Positions 21,567 through 33,300 of a DNA stretch of 64,000 nt are shown piece after piece (positions within the stretch are counted from its first letter, which is position 1; each line of letters opens with the position of its first letter). Source of the stretch: Lepidonotus clava (Eukaryota > Annelida > Polychaeta > Phyllodocida > Polynoidae); the NCBI GenBank assembly GCA_936440205.1, contig OW387133.1, positions 50,370,374 to 50,434,373 of the forward strand, in the 5' to 3' direction. Below the pieces are notes generated by a model that saw only the letters and a program-made list of their open reading frames with translations, did no database searches and was not told where the DNA came from. Position numbers and translations under genes: made by a program.

Positions 21567-24042
21567 GTTGGTTTCCACTGGCAAGTTTCCCATACCTTTT
21601 TAAGCCATTGTCTCATAAAATGATGGGTGAATTGAATGCAATAGCTATATTTAAGTTTGGGCATTTCCTCGAATCTGCTGTTTCTCAAGTCTGATTAGGC
21701 AGGTCTTTTGTCTGGAAAATTGAAGTCCCAGTATTGGTATTACGTACGTCACAGAGAAACAACTCTATTACTTTGACTGTAAAGTTATAGATCAAGTGTT
21801 AACCGTCTCAGTAATGCATTGGTATGTGTTTCCAAAAGTGACATACTTTTTTTTCCGACTGCAAGTGAGTGAGTGAGTGAGTAAGATGATATGGTATCTC
21901 AGAATGGGTAGGCCTATATTATGAACGTATAGCCTCACTCTATCATGATATGAGAAATCTAACTTTAGGAATAAGCTAATCCCAGTTCAGACATACATTA
22001 TAAAGTTTACATTAAAGCTGAAAATATCAAAGCCCCGAAAAACACTTTCACAAGCACATAACGCAGTTCGCCGCCAAGGGGTTTATTTTCTTTTTGATTA
22101 TAGTAACTTAACTTGTATATATAGTCCTATATCTTATACACTGAAACAAAGTATACCATGCTTTAACTATGCAAAATACTTACAGGTAATAATACATGTG
22201 TTCAGTGTGCCAAGGTTACTTTGTAGCAGGGCTTCAGGCTCCTGAGAAACATACTTTTGTGTGGACAGGAACCAAGTGCAAAGGTAATTGTGTTGGCACC
22301 TGCATGTCTGTTCGTCTCAATGGATGTAAACCCTTAAGATAAACATGCAGGGAAGGTCTTTTCTTTATTCAAAATTATGTAATTTGAAGTGACGAAAGAC
22401 AAGAAATAAATTAAACAGGGATATTTTATTCAAAATTTAAATGGAAGTATTTTGTCCAGTTCACTTTGGCAGGGTGCCAGGCGTTTGGTTGAGGCATTCA
22501 GTGGACGGGACTGTACTAGTATATCAGCATGTATAGGAACAAATGTATATATGTATGTGGTGCCTCCTGACCTGAGACGAGTTTCCTTTATCACCTTGAA
22601 TATCTTTTGGTATTCTGAAGAAAGGCTGAGGTCTACACACTTATATTGTAGTAAAACTTAATCTAAAGACTAGAGGTACTAGAGGTAATGTTGAGTCTAG
22701 CTCCGTCTACATGTATTTTAATAGTTTAGCTATAACCCTTTAAGTTTAAGTTATCGTTCAGTCTGGGGGCTAAAGAACATGCGTCAATGAGTGGGCTCAT
22801 GGGCACTGGAGGGAGAATCAGCAAATTGGTTGTCAGTGGTGCGGGGTGCCGTTTTTACTAATTATTGGTGGTGGTGGGGTTTCTCCAGATAGTTGTGGCG
22901 TTAGTGGTGCTGCAGGTTCTGGTGGTGGTGCTGTGTGAGTGGCGGTGGTGGTGTGGGGGAGGACATACGTGTTGGCGTGCTGTATGTACATAACTGGCGA
23001 CAACCAGGGAGGTGGCGTCACACGGACACAAGTCACCCACTGGACCCTCCACTGTTTCTGCTCATCTCCACTGTTTCACTCCGCATTGATATTTCAACTG
23101 GTCAGAACTAGTACTTCAAGATAGAAGGTGGCATAGCAGCAGAGTGTATATATATTCGAGGCTGGAGAAGAATACTGAAACGCTGCCCAACTTCTATAGT
23201 TTTATATTTCACCCATCACTAACTCTTCAACATGCTGACCCCACGTGGACATCCCTGCAGCCACACAGTGCACAGAGGTAGGTCACTGATTCTATAGGTT
23301 CCACTTCTTGACTCCTGTCCATGCGTTAAATTGTAGCCCCTTGTGGTATTCGGTAGTTTCTATTTATAGAGTTTGTAGGTTACACGTCCAGTGATGACAC
23401 AAATTGCAGAGGGATCCACTTTGATCTGGCTTCAGGCTGATTTTCATTGCATGTTTATTTCGTTAAATAATTGACCTTGTCATTCAGTTTTGTGTAATCA
23501 TGTTTGATTTTGTTGTCTGTTTTATTAATGTGCTCCCATTATGGAGTTGGTGCTAGTGTGAATTTATTACATTCAATTCTGTTCCTCCATTTCTACCATG
23601 ACCCTAGTGATCTGAATACTTCAGAAAATAGAAGATTAAATTATGAAACTGTCCGTAGCTATATTGTCTCATAAACAAGCATTCGAGTAGCATCAGTAAC
23701 GATAGGCCGATGGCGGGTATACGGTTCGCTCTTGTTGCAGGGCCATGTCCCAACACTAAGACAAAACCTTTGAGGGGCCTTACATAAAGCACGTGCAAAT
23801 TTTCCCATCCCCTATTTCAACAGTAAGCATTAGATTTTTACAGGGGCATATATGCATATTTTCCTGAAATCCTAAGCCCCACCACAATCCGCTTGGTGTG
23901 TACTCTCCAACCCATTTTTTAAGATCGCCTTTTCTCGCGGACAGGCGAATTTAGATTTGTCAGCCAAGAGAATGGGTGCACTTGTGGCCCATGTCAGACT
24001 CGGACATTGTCCATACTCACAGGACACACGTATAATAAATGT

Positions 24043-24215
24043 GTGGCGGATCCGGGGGGGGGGGGGGGGGCAAAAGGGGCAAATGCCCCCCCCTAGGCCA
24101 AAAATGGACTCTCGTAGTTTTCACAAATCTGAGGAGAAATTTTGCAAGCTAAATCATGGGGGTGGGGGGTAGATATATTGCCCCCCCTAGACGACAGACT
24201 CTGGATCCGCCCCTG
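24043..24215. mobile_element. Short hAT-like MITE
   Basis: The left end reads GGCGGATCCGGGGG and the right end CTCTGGATCCGCCCCTG, an inverted pair. The interior is G- and C-run rich and about 170 bp long, with no coding capacity. The CAGGGGCGGATCC terminus is typical of hAT-type non-autonomous elements. The outermost bases of the left end are degraded and no target duplication is evident. Confidence 0.6.
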
Positions 24216-25542
24216 TATATATGTGTGTTACATGTCCAAGGCGCGTTAACACTGTTATACGCATTCATTAGGCACAATGCAGTATGAAACGCTCTACATA
24301 CTTTGCACGACCTACGTTTTGCGCTGAATAACCTTTGAAAACTAGGTTAATGGTTAATGCTATTTGTTGTTTTTTCATATAGGCCTAGATCCAATTACCC
24401 AATTGTACAAGTACAAGTGTTATAAGTCAACCATTGGTCCTTTGGTCACTGCAGGTATTATGTTGTAAAAGAAAAGTAGAGGACACCAAACAAAACGTAT
24501 AGGCCTAATTGTAATAATTATCCCCTTTTCGGCGTATTAACCCTTTAAGCCTCTGTCGGGGCCCAAACCGAAAACCAGTGCTATTTCAAACCCTATTGAT
24601 TCACGTAATATAGAAATATTATTATATAAATTTAAACTATAATGGCATATATCAAAAGGCATTGCTCTGATGTACTATAGCTACATGAAAGGCTGCAATA
24701 TAAAAACTAAAACAGGAGTATACAAGTCTCAGCTTCTAGGAGTGTTAACTATGGTATTGGTCAGGGTACTTGTTTAAGGTCTTTATTATTCATTTTGTAT
24801 GTGAACGATTTATTCTATTAACTAAGCAGTGTTGGAAATAATACAACTATGTATGCAGGCCGTTTTAACTGGCAAGGGTGAAAATGTACCTGATGGAATA
24901 TGGCATTGTACAACTGATGTACCATTAACCAGCTGTCCATACATATGAAAAAGACAAAACATGATTCACAGTATTTTAAGCACCTGCAGATTTTTTTTTC
25001 TAATTTGGTCAACAAAAACACATGGAAATCTATATAAAATATAATAAAATTTGCTCTCTTTCAATATGTAATGTGTGAATGTTCAGACCAACCGAAAAAT
25101 TATAGGTATATACAGATAACAAATGAAAAATAATTGACATTGATGTCCACAATCTCAAACCACAAATAATGCCATAATTGGTGACAATTTCTATTCTTAA
25201 CCCCTATGGTTTGTCGACATATTTCCCAGCATGCATTCTGATCTAAGCTAACCTCCAGGTGAAAATCAAGAAACTGGCTATCCGTGGTTGGTAGAATTGT
25301 AAAATATCTTTCATTAACCAAACCATAATGTAATACACTTGATAATTATGTTCCGAAGAAAACATAGTTGATATCATTTAGATAAGGAAATTACTTCAAT
25401 ACAAATTATTATACAGTAATAAGATTAGATTTAAACAGAATTTACATCGCTGACATCAGTACAACATAGGCCCTAGCCTTATTATAAAGGCATTACACCG
25501 TGGAATATTTTACCTGCAAATGTACAATATTTGAATAACAAA

Positions 25543-25798
25543 ATGAGATGGTATCATGAGATGGAAGTGGCAATTGCGTTTCTCCACTAAACGAGAGTAC
25601 CTATAGTAAGTATATTCTAATGAAAAAAAATCGAATTTCTAAATGATTATCATTTAGAAATTCGATTTTTTTCGAATCGAATTTCTAAATGATTATCATT
25701 TAGAAATTCGATTTTTTTCATTAGAATATACTTACTATAGGTACTCTCGTTTAGTGGAGAAACGCAATTGCCACTTCCATCTCATGATACCATCTCAT
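25543..25798. repeat. 256-bp near-perfect palindrome
   Basis: The left arm starting ATGAGATGGTATCATGAGAT is repeated in reverse complement by the right arm ending at 25798, over about 128 bp per arm. The only evident difference is one A/T run of 8 against 7. The centre holds two copies of a smaller 35-bp inverted repeat (25631-25665 and 25677-25711). It could be a foldback-type element or an inverted duplication, or a sequencing or assembly hairpin artefact. Confidence 0.85.
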
Positions 25799-28700
25799 GT
25801 TTCACTACCAAGGTGGAACCTATGCTAGTACGATAGGTAAATGAAAAATATTTTTGAAATGAATTTAAAACAGCTTAATGCAACTGAACGGTATTTAACT
25901 CAAAATGGCATTGGAGAAAGCAGTCCTTTTGATGTACCGCATAGCATCTGTTCCCATAAGAATACAGATGGAATTCCCAACACATACAATGTCCAATGGA
26001 CATGTCAGGGGGCGGTGTCTGGAATTCCCCCCATCCACATACCGTCATCCCCAAAGCTGTATCTCCCATGCAGATATGCAGAAAATGTACAAAAGCCCAA
26101 TTCTGTTTGAGTAGTGCCAGGTTCGCCTCCCGCCTAGGGGCTTTGGGCGCCGCAAATTGTGTGGTATAAGTACTGCATTTTACGAAGAGCAAATAGGGTC
26201 TACCGGCAATTGGCCACTTGAAGAGAAATGAGCCAACAGAGGGATCTGTAATGCATAGAAAGGTTCCTAACAGGGGATTGAGAGTGCAGTTTTTCTAATG
26301 ATTTATTATATCTTATAAGTATATATTCTTTGATATTTGTGGTTTTCTGAAACGCATGCACCCACCTGGTTGTGATTCATATATTTATTGAGATAACGGA
26401 AATCGTCTTTTACTAGGTACCCTATTTCAAAAGGATTTTTCCAACTGATATTAGAGATGAGTCTCATTATTGTACCACCAGAGAATGGGCGAAATGCTTA
26501 TTTGACTAAATTCAAATCTTTTCGTTTCATTTTCGTATCAGATAATGATTAAATCTACCATACCTTCTCAGTAATCTTAAGATTAGATTTTCCAAAGACA
26601 GAGCATACCATCTTTACATTGAATATATGCTGTGTTTCTTGTGGTATATTGAAGAGGTTCATATCACAATGTTTTCCTATAACCAGATAACATAGCTCGA
26701 ATGAACAATAATTAAACATATACTTTTCAGATGGGCGCCTGTTATTCTCCGTCATATGTTCATTCATAATTGCACTTGTGTGAAACACATTTGAAAAATT
26801 AATATTATCTTCCTATAGAAATTCTAGATCTTCCACTCGTCAGGCCCACTCTTACAGTATTTTACCATGGACGGTTATCCTATCTGATCCCACTGTTACC
26901 CGCCCGGGCACGCGTTCCCGACATAGTAATTGTACATGAGTTATTGCATAGTAGCGGAGAAATATTGACGATTAAGTCAGCGTCCTATCGGCGGTTAAGC
27001 AGATTAATACTGCATATCTTGACGATGAGGATATTTTGTTATTGCCAAAAACAAACTAATGCCATCAAGAGGGAGGATAATTGAGGAGTCAGCTTATTTC
27101 CCTAATCGCTTTACGATGTTCCGCATCTATCAGAATGGCGTACTCCCAGATGATAACAGTGAGCATAGTGCCCGGAGAAAAAGGTCACAATAGGTCAAAA
27201 AACGGATGACCATTATTATCATAGCTTTGGGAACCCATTAGTTAAATGGCACCGCGCATACCATAAACCTATAACTTGTGACCCTGCCAAATCATATTGT
27301 AATAAATGAACCATTAATAGCATGTGCTATCAGCATTTTTTTCCATTCAAATATACAGGCCTTATCCGATATTGAATCTTTTGCGTGCAGCTGACGAACG
27401 TATCAGTTGCATTTGCAACAATCCAATTTGTCCCGGTTAGTGTCTGCATTAAGCTATAAATATTATATATTTGGATATATGCAGAGAGGGAACACATGCC
27501 TGCCATGGGACTACACATACCGCTGATATATATAAATGTAACACAAACCCGGATCACGCCATCGTGCATGCCTCTTGGGTTAAGGCACCGGCCAACCCCA
27601 CAGTGTGCTGGGCGTGCAGAAAGGTCACCCTGTCCCTGGTGTCCACATGCCAACAGTGCCCATGTACTGACATTGTAAATAAAGGCATCTGGTGCCAATG
27701 ACTTCCTGTAACAAAAGGGAAGCAGATTATAAGCCTATCCCACATTGGGTATAGCCTGGTGTTGGACAAGGGTCGGACAAAATAGCCATATAAGTCTTCC
27801 TTGTCTCATAGAGTTGGGGTTACTCAAATAAGCAACAAATATATTTTTCTTGACTTTATTTTTCTATATCCCAAAGTATACCTCTTAAACATTTTTGTGT
27901 AAACTGGGATGGGCTCATTACACAAGCCATAACTAATTGATTAAATGGTCAGTGTTCAAGATTAAATCAATTGTCAAGACTAAAATTGTATAGTTTATAT
28001 GATTGATTGGTACATTTCTAGGACTATTGTACTTTGCATTAGGATGAAAATGAGAGCTGCATGGGGCGGAATGATAAGGTTTTGGAAGAGGGGGAACATA
28101 GATTTCCGATTAGCATATCAAAATATTAATAATCTTATATGTTTGTGATAATTCCATTTGTATAGAAGCTTGACCCAATCATTTAGACGTGAAATTGATA
28201 ACCCTTTAAAAGCATTGCATCATAATGATTGTTTCTGACATGATGGATCGAAAAGTTTGCTTGCATGGATTTACAATGTATACTCAGTAGGCCTATATAT
28301 GATATGCTGTCGCTTCCCATGTATGTAGGATGATAAACAAACGGATTTAGAGGAGACACCCTCTTGTGCAATGTTTATGTAACGATGACAACCGGAAGAC
28401 AAACCCCCCATTATCTGTGGAATGTACACTGCAGCATGCATCCTATAGCCAGGATGTGTGGTAGAATTGGGGTTATTGGGTAATAAAGTCATGAGGCCAC
28501 CATGGCATAGATACCATCTTGTCTCCCGAGGTCAGACAAAAAGGTCATACAATCTGCATACATTAAGTAACACGCTATTCACAGTGACCCAATATGGCAG
28601 AACTAGTAGTAGATAGGCCTGTATTTTATTTACAATGAAGCTGTAATATTATAGTTGCATTGTCTATGGGGAGATCTCGAGAATGGTGAAATGATGCAAT

Positions 28701-29951
28701 CAAGCCTTGATGCAATAACTGCAATGGTAATCTAACATAATAATCCCGTTTATAAGCCACGCCAGATTATGAGCGCCACCTGGCCTTTATTTTTCCTAAC
28801 CATTCGTCTTATAAACGGATTATTACATAGCAGTTTCCATCGAAATTAGAACTTATGATAAAATTAAGGTTAGACATCACCTCTCAGAGCGCCATTTGCG
28901 GTAATCCAGCATTTATGAAAATATTGGAAAATTCTACCACTGCTCATTCCATACCATGCACGTGTTAAATGATTTGCCAATTACATGGTGTAATAAATCA
29001 TCCAATGCCAGAAAAAGAACCTTGTCATAAAAATGGAGTAGATCATATTTTGCTGACTCGGGCATAAAGGGAAATGTATCATTAACAGTCCATATTAAAA
29101 CCATTGATTAAGCTTTTGACTTTGTGATTAGGGTAGGTATTGACTTCCCTTGTAAACACAAATTGTCCCCGGTGGTACAATTGATCACTGCGGCAAATAG
29201 CCATACGATAAATGCAAAATGGATTAATTGCTACATATTGCACTTGAGTATTTAATCAGTACTTTACGATTGTCACTCGAACTTGGGTTTTACTCTGTTC
29301 AAATACGCACACAGGCATTTTGATCCAATAATCAGGTGATACTGATAGCAAGACAAACATGTATAATTGACAGGCCACTCACGCTATGAACAGACCAGTA
29401 GAAGTGATTACAGAAATGGTGGTTATGAAATTCCATAGTGAATTTATCTAAAAGAAATATCCAGTGTTCTACTTCTAGTTTCCTGAAGTATTTGACATTG
29501 TGACGATGCACATGGAGATATATTATTATGTTTAGGTGCACTATATGACATCACATGTATTAAATTTAAACTTTACTATTGACTATTCCCACGTATGCTT
29601 ATACTTTTCCACATGTATGCTTACATTTGCACAACGATAAGGCACCTGCAATTACATGCACAGAGGGTTTCACCTACCAGTGGAAGGTGGAAGGGGGGGG
29701 GGGGGGTGCGGGGAAGCAATCTCCAGAAATCAATGCAAAACATACACCAGACTATTTTTATTTCTAAATCTTTGGTTTACCTTCCCACAGAGTTTTAAAA
29801 TGTGTACATGTGTAGCGAAACACCTAGGAACATTTTAAAAAGGGAAACTTCCATGTTTTCAAACGTTTCCAAGTGCAAAGAAATAAAAACTTTGAAACCA
29901 TACAAGCAATTATCTTTGATATGTTAAATATGTCAATACTATTAATTCCAG
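25799..29951. other. Region without a recognisable gene
   Basis: No supportable gene. Short ORFs at 25841-26192 and 27330-27701 overlap on both strands and show no domain or splice support. One small inverted-repeat element (28738-28825) and a G-run microsatellite near 29692 are visible. The last 20 bases form a pyrimidine-containing stretch ending in CCAG, the acceptor for the gene that follows. Confidence 0.55.
28738..28825. mobile_element. Tiny inverted-repeat element
   Basis: TAATAATCCCGTTTATAAG at the left is matched by CTTATAAACGGATTATTA at the right, an 18-19-bp inverted repeat around a 50-bp centre. The size fits a hairpin MITE. No target duplication or superfamily could be assigned. 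Confidence 0.5.
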
Positions 29952-29974
29952 GTCGACTCCTCGGGCTTTCCTTA

Positions 29975-30304
29975 ATGGTCCTCCTACTCCTGTGGCCAGT
30001 GTCAGTGGACAGCCTTTCCCCCAAGATGGTTCTCTGGTTGATTCGCTTCAAGAACTTCCGTTTTTACAACCAAGAGAAAGACCTGTTTGTCGACTCACCA
30101 ATTCCTGATGACCTGGATCAGCGATGCCGGCAGTATGACGTCTGGCTTGACCCCCTGATTGGCAGTTCCCCAGCCGAGCACATCACACCTCCCTCCTTTG
30201 ATGCAGAGATCGTCGAACTATTAGAACATAAAACGCGGGATAACATCATGAAAAAAAGCAACCGGACTCTCTCCATATTACCTGAGATGCTTGATGGCTA
30301 TGAG
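29975..30304 (+). CDS. Secreted protein gene, coding exon 1
   Basis: The exon encodes the signal peptide and about 95 further residues, ending LPEMLDGYE. The donor GAG|GTATGT at 30305 is a good consensus. The chosen ATG is the first in the exon after the acceptor-like site; the reading frame is open further upstream to 29873. Codon use and conserved-looking polar/aromatic composition differ from the surrounding AT-rich DNA. Confidence 0.6.
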
Positions 30305-33300
30305 GTATGTCTGAGAATTATACTTGGCTTCTACTATGAAATCATTTTGAATACACAGTCTCCTTGAATTAATGATATCTGCCATCTTCTACATCTTTTT
30401 CGTTTTGCATGCATGGGTTCTGTGCTAGTGGCATAAATTTGAAACAATGTCTTGGAGGTTTTCCTTTTTGTAGCCTATGAAGTGAGGTGGCCTACTTTTC
30501 TAGTATACACCCTTTGATAGGACCAATTAACACGTTGCAAACCTCATTATCAGAAACAATCTTTATGAATTAAGATGGTTTCGTTGGAAATTAGTATTGT
30601 GCTATGGAATCCACACCAGTACAGACTAAAATTAATGCATTTTGTATACAGGTCTACTTAAAGTATATGTGAGCCAGGGCCATGCTTCCTCATATCATAA
30701 CATAATTACATTAATATGTTTTTGCAGGCTTTTTTTTCGTTCTGTGTAGGCTATTACCAGTTGATGAGATCTAGCAAAATGTACCCAGCCAAATTTGGTC
30801 AAGAAAATCCAATTAGATTTGCATTCACCTTATCCTAATCTCATTTGACAAAGGGACTAGTTCCCCAGGTAGTGTGTACCGAATGAGTCAGGCACTAAAT
30901 GCATGCATAGACAGATGACAGAATTCAATGAACAGATGACATCCATCTTGTTTATGGAAAAGGCAGGTCTGAATGATATGAAAACAAAGCTTAGGGCCCT
31001 TACTGCTTACTGTATAAGGAGTGCACGGAAAAATAATAATAATGCATGGGATGAAATTAGCCATTCAGCTTCCTATATAAGTACTCTGTCCCTAATAAGG
31101 ACAATTTTGAAAACAGGCATTGCAGAGAATGCAAACACACCCTTTTTATTGGTGACAATCATCAGCATACACTGAAAAAAATGGGGGTTAGAAGGTTAGT
31201 CATATGTCCTAACTTTTTGCAAAAACCTTAGTCATTTTGACGGTGCATTTTTGTCCGAACTTTCTAACCTTTTTTTGACTAACCTATAGTCAGATTGACT
31301 AACCCAAAAGCAAAATGTTAGTCATTATTGACGAAAAACGAGGTACCCAGCAGGGAATTGAACCCCAGCCGCTGGCATTGAAGTCAGTCACTCTACCCAC
31401 TAGGCTATAGATTTTGCTGTATATATCAGAGCCCTAACAGTGACTGGTTCTAACATGGTTTATACTAAGCGACCTAGGTGAAATAGGGGTAGGGCAAGGC
31501 CCCTAAATGCCTTTCCTGCATTTATCTCAAAATGACAGAATATTGTCTCTCATCGTGCACATCTGGTCAATATCATGCATATAATTATCATGCCTAATAT
31601 CATGTGTTTTATGTTAAATCCAAATAAAATTATACTTAAAATGAAAATCTCCCAAAGAAATAGTTTACATGGACTAGAACAGGGTTGTATGGCGCATTTT
31701 TTTATAATTGGCCCTTAGATACAGAAAATAAATGACAAAAAATTGCTGATAATTAGTAGAATGTCAGAGTCATGACACAACTAGGGAATAGGAGTTAACA
31801 GACTGCCCCCCCCCCCCCTCCAGCCTCACCCTACCCGCCCCCTTAGTCAATCTGACTAAGGGATTTTTCAAATTTTGAATATTAAAAAAATAACCCTGAC
31901 AATGATTAGTATACTTTTCTAGTTGTAGTCAGACATTTCCATTGATGATAAGTATAGGCAAAATTATTTCGTGACTAACCTTAGGTTAGAAAGTTAGTCA
32001 CTATGACTAAGGGGTTATCATTCTAATGGTAAGAAATAGTTAGAAAGTTAGACATCCACTGACCAACCCACAAATTTGGTGGTCAAAGCCAGATTTGACT
32101 AACTTTCTAACTTTTCACTTTTTTCAGTGTACACTCTTCACCTCCATATAGTTTTTTCCCGAAGCATTCAAACTGCATGTTTTCTAGCACAACTGCACAT
32201 TGGCCTACATATAATATATGACATAATATGATATTATGTCATTTTTATATCTAAAGGTTCTTTAAACTTTTATCTTATGGTTACAGAAAAAAAGTACACC
32301 TGATTTTCTCTCTTTGCTTTGATATAGACTTCAATAACAATATACTACCCTATATATGCAAAAAGACATGGCATTGTAGAACTAGTGATATATGCAGTTC
32401 AGTGGATAGACCTTTGACAGTAAAGTGGGGGAGGTAGTAGGATCCACCATAGTGGCGCCAATGAAAGGACAGATCACAAGCTGACTTCTCAGAACATTAT
32501 TGTGTGGGCCCAAGTGTGGGAAGCGTTGGCCACTTATTCATAAGTGTCTCTCACCCGTTTACATACCAGCAAACATGTCGCCTACAGGTTGTGTGCAGAT
32601 TATTTAAGGTTATAAGTATAATAAGAATCCATCTAGATTCTTGGAATTCATAGCCTTTACAAAGCATAGTTTACAGATACTGGGTACGGATCCATTAATG
32701 GCGACTTATTATTTTATTTTTCCATTTCTTCGGCTCTTGGTAAATGAAGAATCAGCACTTTTTTATATTATGATGGCCTTATATATACATATAATATATG
32801 TATATACATGTATAAGGCCATCATATATATGAAAACGTATATATAAAAATGTATATAATTATTATATACATTTATATAACATGTATATATACATGTATAT
32901 ATAAAGGGAGGTAACTGAGAGGTCGTCAGTGTCCCCTTTGGTCTACTAATTTTCGACTGTCGTTTCACATAATACGGAAATCCACTATTACCCCAGTTAT
33001 GAATTGCATTATGATAGATCTGCTAATACCAAGGACATGGTCTCTCTCTTTGCCCATTTTTGGGAGTTCCTAGTTATATCTATATAGTATTGTAGCTAAT
33101 GGTGGGGACTCCCTCAATCAGTCATGTCGTTAGCCATTTAACCCTTTAGATCCCACAGAATGGATACCTGAATTGCTTGATTTCCCCGGGATTTCCCCGG
33201 ATTTCCCTCAAGAATTCCCTAAATTCCTCATATTTGAAGAAGTTCAAAGACCGACCCTACCCCATCAATGAACATTATTGAAATGGAACTTACAGCATTG

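Larger units (their letters stand above)
17158..25542. other. Long region without a recognisable gene
   Basis: AT-rich DNA with no ORF, splice pattern or homology that supports a gene. It contains a (TA)n run near 17237-17260, the GTCTTGTAGATACC repeat cluster (18681-19073), a dispersed repeat (21453-21566), a GTGG-rich stretch around 22855-22960 and a hAT-like MITE (24043-24215). A 127-residue ORF at 20398-20781 has no recognisable domain. The TTAACCCTTTAAG motif at 24537 resembles a TTAA-element end but has no partner. Confidence 0.6.

Noticed and set aside
24537-24560. Another TTAA-element end (TTAACCCTTTAAG)
   Set aside because: No partner end or matching subterminal sequence was found.
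27330-27769. Overlapping ORFs on both strands with several cysteines
   Set aside because: No consistent domain, no splice signals, and similar openness in four frames.
30903-31175. A 90-residue ORF in intron 1
   Set aside because: No recognisable features; it runs into the TIR element.
31342-31410. A functional tRNA gene on the minus strand
   Set aside because: A and B boxes are good, but the anticodon and acceptor arms pair poorly and the segment lies inside a transposable element, so it is listed only as tRNA-like.
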